Source: Paraburkholderia hiiakae
Lineage (GTDB): Bacteria; Pseudomonadota; Gammaproteobacteria; Burkholderiales; Burkholderiaceae
Length of the DNA: 64,000 bases
NCBI RefSeq assembly: GCF_904848665.1
Contig: NZ_CAJHCQ010000006.1
Span: forward strand, 62,001-126,000
Direction: 5' to 3'
The notes under the pieces are model-generated. The model ran no database searches. It was not told the DNA's origin and saw nothing but the letters and a program-made list of their open reading frames with translations. Shown here piece after piece: positions 8,900 through 15,506 of this stretch. Each line of letters starts with the position of its first letter. Position 1 is the stretch's first letter. The position numbers were made by a program, and so were the translations under genes.

Positions 8900-9038
8900 G
8901 GGGCCAATGACGGCTCCAATGAATTGCATCATCGTCCCGCCGTACGCGGGATCATTCGATCATGCGGGGCAACGGCGTCCCGAAGCGGCACTCCACGGCA
9001 CAGCGTGCGTGGCAGGTGCCCTTCGGGACGCTTTTTTT
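8900..9038 (+). promoter_or_regulatory. ANTAR-type antiterminator leader RNA of the nitrate-transport operon
   Basis: Two hairpins with six-base loops are visible. P1 at 8900-8917 has stem GGGGCC/GGCTCC and loop AATGAC. P2 at 8965-8982 has stem CGGGGC/GTCCCG and loop AACGGC. Both loops have A at position 1 and G at position 4, the recognition rule for ANTAR-domain antiterminators such as NasT/NasR. The 3' arm of P2 is also the 5' arm of the terminator at 8975-9038, so protein-bound P2 and terminator are mutually exclusive. An extra hairpin (TCCCGC/GCGGGA near 8935-8952) lies in the linker. Confidence 0.8.
8975..9038 (+). terminator. Regulated intrinsic terminator in the transport-operon leader
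   Basis: The perfect 11-bp stem GCGTCCCGAAG (8975-8985) / CTTCGGGACGC (9021-9031) is followed by seven T residues (9032-9038). It sits 65 bp before the first structural gene and shares its 5' arm with the P2 hairpin, so it would block transcription unless P2 is stabilised. Confidence 0.88.
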
Positions 9039-9102
9039 ATGTGCTTCGCTCAGAGCGCCCTGGTCTGGCGAATCCTTGTTGACACAATTTGCACTACTAA
9101 AG

Positions 9103-9495
9103 ATGAACATGCGGGAAACGACACCTGGCATCTCTGCGGAAATCGTCGGCGAGCTTATCAATCTGGCCGGGCGCCAGCGCATGCTCTCGGCGTACCAGGA
9201 CGAATTGCGCAGCGTGGAAGCGGTGGCGTCGAAGCGCCAGGCCGCGATTGTCGATGAACTCGCCGCCATTTCCCTGCGCGCAAATATCGTCGCGCTCAAT
9301 GCACGGGGGGCGGCCGCACGCGCCGGCCAGTTCGGCCGCGAATTCGCGGTGATCACGGCGGAGCTGGCGCACGTGTTAGGCGAAATGGACCGGCTCGTTC
9401 AGCGCGTAGTCGGCAAGCCCGAAGCGCGTGACAGCGCGTCCGAAAGACATTCTGGATTCCGAAATCAACGGATGCATGCCCGCGTTGCGGGTTGA
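9103..9495 (+). CDS. Mini chemoreceptor-like protein with NarX/PilJ P-box-like motif
   Basis: This 130-residue soluble protein has two recognisable parts. Residues 19-29 (INLAGRQRMLS) match the conserved helix of the PilJ/NarX-type sensor domain, which in NarX forms the nitrate-binding P-box. Residues 52-84 (starting ELAAISLRANIVALNARG) match the tip of the methyl-accepting chemotaxis signalling hairpin. No TM segments, HAMP domain or full coiled coil are present, so it cannot be a conventional receptor. It is the first gene after the nitrate-type leader at 8900-9038 and precedes the transporter by 23 bp. Start choice between ATGs at 9103 and 9109 is uncertain. Role is unknown; a nitrate-responsive accessory to transport or chemotaxis is plausible inference. 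Confidence 0.75.
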   Translation: MNMRETTPGISAEIVGELINLAGRQRMLSAYQDELRSVEAVASKRQAAIVDELAAISLRANIVALNARGAAARAGQFGREFAVITAELAHVLGEMDRLVQRVVGKPEARDSASERHSGFRNQRMHARVAG

Positions 9496-9518
9496 AATCC
9501 ACTATTGGGGAGAACCTC

Positions 9519-10913
9519 GTGAAAGACCTGGTAAGTTCGCTCAAGAGCGGTAACTGGCGCGCGCTGATCGCGTGCTTCCTGTACTTCGACACCGGCTTCA
9601 CGGTGTGGGTGATGTTCGGCCCTCTCGCGCCTTTCATCCAGAAGGACATTGCGATGACGCCGGCCGAACTGGGCCTGCTCGTGGCGGTGCCCGTGCTCGG
9701 CGCGGCGATTTTGCGCGTGACGCTCGGCAATCTGTATCAAGCCTACGATGGCCGCCGTGTCGCGCTGATGGGCATTGCGCTCTCCGCCATCCCCGCTGCC
9801 GTGCTGTTGATGATGCCGGGCACGCCGTCCTATACCTTGCTGCTCGTGCTTGGCGTGCTGCTCGGCGTAGGCGGCGCGAGTTTCGCCGTGGCGCTGCCGA
9901 TGGCGGGCAGCAACTATCCGCCGAAGGTGCAGGGCCTCGTGCTGGGCCTCGCCGCGGCCGGCAATATTGGCGCCGTGCTCGACGGCTTCCTCTTTCCGGG
10001 TCTCGCGAGCCACTATGGCTGGGCGCGCGCCACGGGCGCGGCGCTGCCGCTGCTCGCGCTCGCCGCGACGGCCGTGACCTTTTGGGCCCGCGACCTCGGC
10101 AAGAAGTCCGGCAGCGCGCTGCAGGCACTTCGCTCGTTCGGTATTACGCTCGCCGGCCTGATCGCGCTCGTGCTCGCCGTGCACGCTGGCGTGTTCGGCG
10201 CGGGCAAGACCGGTGTGCTGCTGCTGCCGGTGTTCGGCGCGCTGCTCGCCATTGCCGTGCTGCCGCGACACTATCGCGCGGTGCTGACCGAAGGCGACAC
10301 GTGGGTCGTGATGCTCGTGTACAGCATCACGTTTGGCGGCTTTGTCGGCATGTCGTCCTATATCTCGACGCTGCTTATTTCGCTCTACCAGGTACCCAAA
10401 CTCGAAGCCGGGGTGGTGATGTCGCTGCTCGCGCTGACCGGCGCGATGGTGCGCCCGCTCGGTGGCCTGATCGCCGATCGCATTTCGGGCGTGCGTGCGC
10501 TCGTGGTACTGCTGGCCGCGATCTCGGTGTGCGACTTTGCCTTCGCGCTGTGGATGCCGCCGTTCGCCGCTGGCATTGCGCTGCTTGCCTTCACCTACGT
10601 GTGTTTCGGACTTGGCAACGGCGCGACGTTCCAGCTTGTTCCGCGCCGCTGGCAGGGCCGTACCGGGCTGATGTCGGGCATCATCGGCGCGGCAGGTGGC
10701 ATCGGCGGTTTCTATCTGCCTGTCATCATGGGCATTGCTAAAGAAAGCACCGGCAGCTACCAGATGGGCTTCGCGACGTTCGGCGTGATCGCCGCGGCCG
10801 CGTTCGGTCTGGTGGTGCTTCACCGCGCACGCTGGCTCGAATGGGCGCTGCCGCAAGAGCATGCGATGGCGCCGACTGTCGTGCAGGGTGCTCAAGCGAG
10901 CGCAAGCCATTAA
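9519..10913 (+). CDS. narK: Nitrate/nitrite MFS transporter (NNP family)
   Basis: The 464-residue, 12-TM major facilitator of the nitrate/nitrite porter family carries the first nitrate-signature region (GVGGASFAVALPMAGSNYPP) and the second (CFGLGNGATFQLVPRRWQG). These contain the glycine-rich helices and the arginine that face the substrate in NarK. The start is taken as GTG at 9519 because GGGGAG lies 7 bp upstream; a TTG nine codons earlier is less likely. It is co-transcribed with the mini-receptor gene under the sigma-54/leader control upstream and serves assimilation by importing nitrate. Alternative name nasA is equally possible. Confidence 0.92.
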   Translation: MKDLVSSLKSGNWRALIACFLYFDTGFTVWVMFGPLAPFIQKDIAMTPAELGLLVAVPVLGAAILRVTLGNLYQAYDGRRVALMGIALSAIPAAVLLMMPGTPSYTLLLVLGVLLGVGGASFAVALPMAGSNYPPKVQGLVLGLAAAGNIGAVLDGFLFPGLASHYGWARATGAALPLLALAATAVTFWARDLGKKSGSALQALRSFGITLAGLIALVLAVHAGVFGAGKTGVLLLPVFGALLAIAVLPRHYRAVLTEGDTWVVMLVYSITFGGFVGMSSYISTLLISLYQVPKLEAGVVMSLLALTGAMVRPLGGLIADRISGVRALVVLLAAISVCDFAFALWMPPFAAGIALLAFTYVCFGLGNGATFQLVPRRWQGRTGLMSGIIGAAGGIGGFYLPVIMGIAKESTGSYQMGFATFGVIAAAAFGLVVLHRARWLEWALPQEHAMAPTVVQGAQASASH

Positions 10914-11053
10914 GGCATAGCGGCCCGCGCCTGAGTGACGGGCCGCGATAACCGCACGACGATCTTGCCGACGGCGCGGTTGCTTTCCAGCAGGTAATGC
11001 GCTTTCCTGAGTTCGTCGAACTCCGAGGTGCCGGCGCGAAGCAATGAAGAGGC
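10910..11053 (-). pseudogene. C-terminal remnant of a zinc-type alcohol dehydrogenase/quinone reductase
   Basis: Read on the minus strand, about 47 codons give LRAGTSEFDELRKAHYLLES followed by NRAVGKIVVRL, the usual C-terminal end of MDR-family quinone oxidoreductases (helix AHxxLES then GKIVL). An in-frame TGA lies immediately upstream (minus-strand codon at 11054-11056), no start or Rossmann domain remains, and the stop overlaps the stop of the narK-like gene. It looks like the decayed 3' end of a gene deleted when the nitrate genes were assembled here. A seven-bp inverted repeat (CGGCCCG/CGGGCCG, 10921-10945) lies inside it and may act as a transcription stop for the transporter gene, though it lacks a T tract. 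Confidence 0.6.
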
Positions 11054-11064
11054 TCACGACACGC

Positions 11065-11862
11065 TTACGCGCTTAGTCGTTGCGCTTCGATTGGCATATC
11101 GTGCGAGTGCATGCCGAACGACGCAGTTGAAGCTGCGAACGAAGCCGCCTCGCCAATCGCGTTGCCCACGAGAATGATGGCGGGGCTGCCAAGGCCCGCC
11201 GCGCGAGCGTGAGCCGCGATCGTGCCGAGCGTGCCCGTTACGCGGCGCTCGTTCGGGCTCCCCGCCCACTGCGCGACGGCTGCGGGCGTCGCCGTGGAGA
11301 GTGCGTTGACGAGGGTCGCGCACAGCGATTCGATCCGGCTCATACCCATATAGATGGCGAGTGTCATGCCCGTCGCGGCGAGTGCCTGCCAGTCAGGCTC
11401 GCTGTGGTCGCGCAGATGCGCCGTCACGAAGATCACACCCGGGCTACGATCGCGGTGCGTGAGCGAGACGCCCAGGCCCGCCGCCGCCGCGAACGCCGAA
11501 GACACGCCGTTCACGATCTCCACCGTCACGCCCGCCTTACGTAATGCCGCGAGCTCTTCCCCTGCGCGGCCAAACAGCAGTGCGTCACCGCCTTTCACGC
11601 GCACCACGTGCAGGCCCCGGCGCGCGTATCGCTGCATCAAGCGCTCGATGAAAGCTTGCGGCGTGGAGCGGCAGCCGCCTCGCTTGCCCACACGGATCAC
11701 GTGAGCCTGCGGCGCGAGCGTACCGATTTCCGGGTTCGCGAGATCGTCGAGCAGCACGACGTCGGCGCTCGCGAGCACCTTCGCAGCCTTCAGGGTGAGG
11801 AGGTCGAGATCGCCCGGACCTGCGCTCACCAGCGTGACCTTGCCTTCGTTGCCCGTCGTCAT
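11065..11862 (-). CDS. cobA: Uroporphyrinogen-III C-methyltransferase (siroheme synthesis)
   Basis: The 265-residue SUMT enzyme uses S-adenosylmethionine to methylate uroporphyrinogen III at C2 and C7, giving precorrin-2 for siroheme. Family motifs are visible: VTLVSAGPGDLDLLTLKA (SAM-binding loop), VRVKGGDALLFGRAGEE, and VNGVSSAFAAAAGLGVSLTH. The ATG at 11862 has AGGA eight bp upstream; upstream in-frame codons lie in the leader region. Length fits stand-alone CobA/NasF-type proteins rather than the fused CysG. It is divergent from nirB, whose product needs siroheme, and has the same promoter and leader type, so it is probably dedicated to nitrate assimilation. Confidence 0.93.
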   Translation of the reverse strand: MTTGNEGKVTLVSAGPGDLDLLTLKAAKVLASADVVLLDDLANPEIGTLAPQAHVIRVGKRGGCRSTPQAFIERLMQRYARRGLHVVRVKGGDALLFGRAGEELAALRKAGVTVEIVNGVSSAFAAAAGLGVSLTHRDRSPGVIFVTAHLRDHSEPDWQALAATGMTLAIYMGMSRIESLCATLVNALSTATPAAVAQWAGSPNERRVTGTLGTIAAHARAAGLGSPAIILVGNAIGEAASFAASTASFGMHSHDMPIEAQRLSA

Positions 11863-11906
11863 CGTCGTCTTCCTTTCGTATTGCGCGCCCCCATGTTGGG
11901 AACGGC

Positions 11907-11954
11907 AAAAAACAAATGGCGTCCGCTCGCCGCTTGCGACGAGGGGACGCCATT
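11907..11954 (-). terminator. Regulated intrinsic terminator in the cobA leader
   Basis: On the minus strand the 10-bp stem formed by AATGGCGTCC and GGACGCCATT (arms at 11945-11954 and 11915-11924 on the + strand) is followed by TTG and six T residues. It precedes cobA by about 45 bp. The 5' arm overlaps the P2 hexaloop hairpin. Confidence 0.85.
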
Positions 11955-12027
11955 GTCCGGTTAGCTCGAATCGAGGTGCGCGCAGCGCGCGACACCTGGT
12001 TGCATCGCCCGGCGACATTGCCGGACG
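11907..12027 (-). promoter_or_regulatory. ANTAR-type antiterminator leader RNA of cobA
   Basis: On the minus strand P1 (12024-12009) has stem CCGGC/GCCGG with loop AATGTC, and P2 (11958-11945) has stem GGAC/GTCC with loop AATGGC. Both loops carry A1 and G4. P2 overlaps the terminator at 11907-11954. The predicted sigma-54 start site lies near 12027, just ahead of P1, the same spacing as in the other two leaders. Confidence 0.78.
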
Positions 12028-12037
12028 TTCGGATTCA

Positions 12038-12053
12038 CGCAAGTTCCAGACCA
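12038..12053 (-). promoter_or_regulatory. Sigma-54 promoter of cobA
   Basis: The minus strand reads TGGTCTGGAACTTGCG, with GG and GC separated by ten bases and the TTGC of the -12 element intact; the -24 element is TGGTC instead of TGGCAC. It is weaker than the two other nitrate promoters but correctly placed 11-14 bp before the first leader hairpin. Confidence 0.7.
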
Positions 12054-12151
12054 GCTTGCGCGCACTCGCACCGCCCCCGCGCTAGCGGGACGCCTCCCGA
12101 TTGACAACGCCGCAACCCGCACGCCCATGGCGCACAGCGAATGTGCTGCAC

Positions 12152-12168
12152 GGCACCAATCTTGTGCC
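12152..12168 (+). promoter_or_regulatory. NtrC-type enhancer site between cobA and nirB
   Basis: GGCAC-N7-GTGCC is a perfect dyad matching the NtrC consensus GCAC-N7-GTGC. It lies about 100 bp from both divergent sigma-54 promoters (12038-12053 minus and 12268-12283 plus), so one enhancer could serve both units under nitrogen limitation. Confidence 0.7.
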
Positions 12169-12267
12169 GGCCTGCATCACGATGCACGCGCCGGCGCAGT
12201 ACCGGAAGTGCCGAACGTCAGTCGCCGAAGTCCGCCAGGCGGGGCGTTGCGCCGGATGCGCGCAAAT

Positions 12268-12283
12268 TGGCACAGTGCTTGCG
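12268..12283 (+). promoter_or_regulatory. Sigma-54 promoter of nirBD-nas operon
   Basis: TGGCACAGTGCTTGCG matches the -24/-12 consensus with GG-N10-GC spacing. The expected start near 12294 is 15 bp before the first leader hairpin. Confidence 0.85.
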
Positions 12284-12293
12284 TATTGCTTCG

Positions 12294-12427
12294 CAGCAAG
12301 TGCCATAGCGAATCAATGGGGATTCGGCCGCAAGCAGCAGCGCGGCGCACAAGGGTTTCGTATTCAGGGCAACGGCGTCCCCCGAATCCGGCTTCGCGAG
12401 AAGCTGGAATCGCGGGACGCCTTTTTT
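12294..12427 (+). promoter_or_regulatory. ANTAR-type antiterminator leader RNA of nirBD-nas
   Basis: P1 at 12309-12326 has a perfect stem CGAATC/GATTCG with loop AATGGG. P2 at 12367-12380 has stem GGGC/GTCC with loop AACGGC, identical to the P2 loop of the transporter leader. Both loops fit the A1/G4 rule of ANTAR targets. P2 shares bases with the terminator at 12374-12427. Confidence 0.82.
12374..12427 (+). terminator. Regulated intrinsic terminator before nirB
   Basis: The stem GGCGTCCC (12374-12381) / GGGACGCC (12414-12421), extended by an inner CCGGCTTC/GAAGCTGG helix with a GCGA loop, is followed by six T residues (12422-12427). It lies 14 bp upstream of the nirB start. Confidence 0.88.
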
Positions 12428-12441
12428 ATTGGCAGAGGCTC

Positions 12442-15057
12442 ATGGTGCAAGCAACGAACGAAGTGAACAGCTCGGCCGCGATGGAGATCGTCGTCGTCGG
12501 CCATGGCATGGTGGGCCACAAATTCCTCGAATGCATCCTTGCGGACGGCGCGCCCAACGCGCGCGTGACCGTGCTCTGCGAAGAGCCGCGTCCCGCTTAC
12601 GACCGCGTGCACCTCTCCGAATTCTTCGCGGGCAAGTCGGCGGACGATCTCTCGCTCGTGGCGCCCGGCTTCTTCGATCGCGAGAACGTGCGCCTCGTGC
12701 TCAATGCAAAGGCGGTGTCGATCGATCGCGAGGCGCGCACAATTATGGCGTCCAACGGCGAGACGCTTGCGTACGACAAGCTCGTGCTGGCCACCGGTTC
12801 CTCGGCGTTCGTGCCGCCCATCCCGGGCAACGACCGCGCCGATTGCTTCGTCTACCGAACCATTGCCGATCTGGAAGCGATGCAGACGCGCGGCGCGCAC
12901 GCGAAGTCGGGCGTGGTGGTGGGCGGTGGCCTGCTCGGCCTCGAATGCGCGAAAGCCCTGCGCGACCTGGGCCTCGATACGCACGTAGTGGAATTTGCGC
13001 CGCGCCTGATGGCGGTGCAGGTGGACGACGACGGCGGCCGCATGCTGCGCGGCAAGATCGAAGAACTCGGCGTGAGCGTTCATACGCAGAAGAACACCCT
13101 GGCGATCGTGGATGGTGAAACGGCCGCCAACCGCATGCAGTTCGCCGACGGCACGCACCTCGACGCCGACATGATCGTGTTCTCGGCCGGCATTCGTCCG
13201 CGCGACGACATCGCCCGCGCCTGCGGCCTCGATATCGGCGCGCGCGGCGGCATCGTGATCGACGACCACTGCCGCACGAGCGACGCGAACATCTACGCCA
13301 TCGGCGAATGCGCGCTGTGGCAAGGCCAGATCTTCGGGCTCGTCGCCCCCGGCTACGATATGGCGCGCATCGCAGCCAGGACGCTGGCAGGCGTTGCTTC
13401 GCACTTCGCGGGCGCCGACATGAGCACCAAGCTCAAGCTGATGGGCGTCGACGTGGCGAGCATTGGCGACGCCCACGGCAAGACGCCCGGCAGCCGCTCG
13501 TACCGTTACGCCGACGAGCGCCGCCAGGTCTACAAGAAGATCGTGGTGTCCGATTGCGGCAAGAAGTTGCTCGGCGCGGTGATGGTGGGCGACGCGAGCG
13601 AATACGGCACGTTGCTGCAGATGATGCTCAACGGCATCGAGCTACCCGAGTCGCCCGAATTCATGATCCTGCCGCAGGCCGACGGCCGGGCCAAGCCTGC
13701 GCTCGGCGTGGAAGCGCTACCCGAAGCCGCGCAGATCTGCTCGTGCAACAACGTTTCGAAGGCCGAAATATGCGCGGCCGTGCGCGACGGCGCGACGACC
13801 ATCGCCGCCGTGAAGGGCGCGTGCAATGCCGGCACGTCGTGCGGTGGCTGCGTGCCGCTCGTCACGCAGATCATGAAGTCGGAGATGAAACGTCAGGGTC
13901 TCGCCGTCAACAATCACCTGTGCGAGCACTTCCGTTATTCGCGCCAGGAGCTTTATCACATCGTGCGCGTGGAAGGCATCAAGACCTTCGGCGAACTGCT
14001 CGCGAAACATGGCAACGGACTCGGCTGCGATATCTGCAAGCCGGCCGTGGGCGGCGTTCTCGCGTCGTGCTGGAATGAATTCGTGCTGAAGAAGGAGCAC
14101 GCGAGCCTGCAGGACTCGAACGACTACTACCTCGCCAACATTCAGCGTGACGGCACGTATTCCGTGGTGCCGCGCATGCCGGGCGGCGAGGTCACACCCG
14201 AAGGTTTGATCGCTGTGGGACAGGTGGCGAAGAAGTACGGCCTCTACACGAAAATCACGGGCGGCCAGCGCGTGGACCTCTTTGGCGCGCGCGTCGAGCA
14301 GTTGCCTTTTGTCTGGGAAGAACTGATCGCAGCGGGCTTCGAATCGGGGCACGCCTACGGCAAGGCCTTGCGGACGGTGAAGTCGTGCGTGGGCTCGACG
14401 TGGTGCCGCTACGGCGTGGGCGACTCGGTGGGCTTCGCGATCGAACTCGAGAACCGCTATAAAGGCCTGCGCGCGCCGCACAAGATCAAGTTTGGCGTGT
14501 CGGGCTGCACGCGTGAATGCGCGGAGGCGCAAGGCAAGGATATCGGCATCATCGCAACCGAGAAGGGCTGGAACCTCTACGTGTGCGGCAACGGCGGCAT
14601 GAAGCCGCGCCATGCAGAACTGCTCGCTTCCGATCTCGATCAGGCCACGCTGGTGCGCTACGTCGACCGCTTCCTCATGTTCTACGTGCGCACGGCCGAC
14701 CGCCTGCAGCGCACAAGCGTGTGGCGCGATAACCTCGAAGGCGGCCTTGAGTATCTGATCGACGTGGTCGTGCACGACAAGCTGGGCCTTGGCGCCGAAC
14801 TCGAAGCGGAAATGCAGCTCGTGGTGGACACCTACGAATGCGAATGGAAGAAGGCCGTGACCGATCCTGAAACGCGTCGCCGCTTCCGGCACTTCGTCAA
14901 TAGCGACGCGGGCGACCAGCACGTCACTTTCATTGAAGAGCGCGGCCAGATCCGGCCGGCTACGCCGCAGGAGCGCACGCAAGCTCCGCAAGCAGCGCCG
15001 CATTTCAAGCGACATGATGCGCTGGCCGGGATTCCCGTAGTCGTCGAAACCGTCTGA
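12442..15057 (+). CDS. nirB: Assimilatory nitrite reductase, large subunit
   Basis: The 871-residue cytosolic siroheme enzyme reduces nitrite to ammonium with NAD(P)H. Domain order: FAD/NAD(P)-binding module (VVVGHGMVGHKFLE at the N-terminus, second NAD loop VVGGGLLGLECAKAL), a BFD-like [2Fe-2S] domain starting CSCNN at residue 433, then the ferredoxin-like and siroheme/[4Fe-4S] domains. The cluster ligands are visible as C649/C655 (CVGSTWCRYG) and C689/C693 (GCTRECAEAQGKD). The ATG at 12442 follows an AGAGG; the open frame extends upstream to 12127 through promoter and leader, which is not coding. nirD follows after 29 bp. Confidence 0.95.
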   Translation: MVQATNEVNSSAAMEIVVVGHGMVGHKFLECILADGAPNARVTVLCEEPRPAYDRVHLSEFFAGKSADDLSLVAPGFFDRENVRLVLNAKAVSIDREARTIMASNGETLAYDKLVLATGSSAFVPPIPGNDRADCFVYRTIADLEAMQTRGAHAKSGVVVGGGLLGLECAKALRDLGLDTHVVEFAPRLMAVQVDDDGGRMLRGKIEELGVSVHTQKNTLAIVDGETAANRMQFADGTHLDADMIVFSAGIRPRDDIARACGLDIGARGGIVIDDHCRTSDANIYAIGECALWQGQIFGLVAPGYDMARIAARTLAGVASHFAGADMSTKLKLMGVDVASIGDAHGKTPGSRSYRYADERRQVYKKIVVSDCGKKLLGAVMVGDASEYGTLLQMMLNGIELPESPEFMILPQADGRAKPALGVEALPEAAQICSCNNVSKAEICAAVRDGATTIAAVKGACNAGTSCGGCVPLVTQIMKSEMKRQGLAVNNHLCEHFRYSRQELYHIVRVEGIKTFGELLAKHGNGLGCDICKPAVGGVLASCWNEFVLKKEHASLQDSNDYYLANIQRDGTYSVVPRMPGGEVTPEGLIAVGQVAKKYGLYTKITGGQRVDLFGARVEQLPFVWEELIAAGFESGHAYGKALRTVKSCVGSTWCRYGVGDSVGFAIELENRYKGLRAPHKIKFGVSGCTRECAEAQGKDIGIIATEKGWNLYVCGNGGMKPRHAELLASDLDQATLVRYVDRFLMFYVRTADRLQRTSVWRDNLEGGLEYLIDVVVHDKLGLGAELEAEMQLVVDTYECEWKKAVTDPETRRRFRHFVNSDAGDQHVTFIEERGQIRPATPQERTQAPQAAPHFKRHDALAGIPVVVETV

Positions 15058-15086
15058 TTCCCCTTCATCGAACCGAGGAGTACGAA

Positions 15087-15434
15087 ATGAGCAACGAACA
15101 TAGTCAAGGCAACTGGGTTCCCGTCTGCACGCTCAGCGATATCGTGCCGAACACCGGCGTGTGCGCACTCGTGAAGGGCGAGCAGGTCGCCGTGTTCCAT
15201 GTCGACGACGGCGGCACGCGCGTGTACGCCATCGGCAACTACGATCCGAACTCGCATGCAGCGGTGCTTTCACGCGGGCTCGTGGGCAGCTTTGGTGAGC
15301 GTATCGTGGTGGCCTCGCCCATTTACAAGCATCACTTCGATCTCTCCACCGGCGAATGCATCGAAGCACCGCAGCATTCGGTCGACGCGTTTCCCGCGCG
15401 CGTGGAAAACGGTCAGGTCTGGGTTGCAGCCTGA
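15087..15434 (+). CDS. nirD: Nitrite reductase small subunit (Rieske-like)
   Basis: The 115-residue protein has the Rieske-like beta fold of NirD (WVPVCTLSDIVPNTGVCALV, IGNYDPNSHAAVLSRG, IYKHHFDLSTGECIE). As is usual for this subunit, the four Cys/His iron ligands of true Rieske proteins are not all kept, so it supports NirB without binding a cluster. The ATG follows GAGGAG by 7 bp. A seven-bp GC-rich hairpin (GCGCGGC/GCCGCGC, 15445-15469) lies between nirD and the nitrate reductase gene and could adjust relative expression. Confidence 0.93.
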   Translation: MSNEHSQGNWVPVCTLSDIVPNTGVCALVKGEQVAVFHVDDGGTRVYAIGNYDPNSHAAVLSRGLVGSFGERIVVASPIYKHHFDLSTGECIEAPQHSVDAFPARVENGQVWVAA

Positions 15435-15506
15435 CATGACGAAGGCGCGGCGAGCACGTAGCGCCGCGCGCCCTGAATCTGTTACCAGCTGAGATCGATC
15501 GACCGC

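Noticed and set aside
9465-11057. Minus-strand open frame of 530 codons opposite the nitrate transporter
   Set aside because: It consists mostly of Arg/His/Glu/Ala with no family signature; the plus-strand transporter carries the nitrate signatures.
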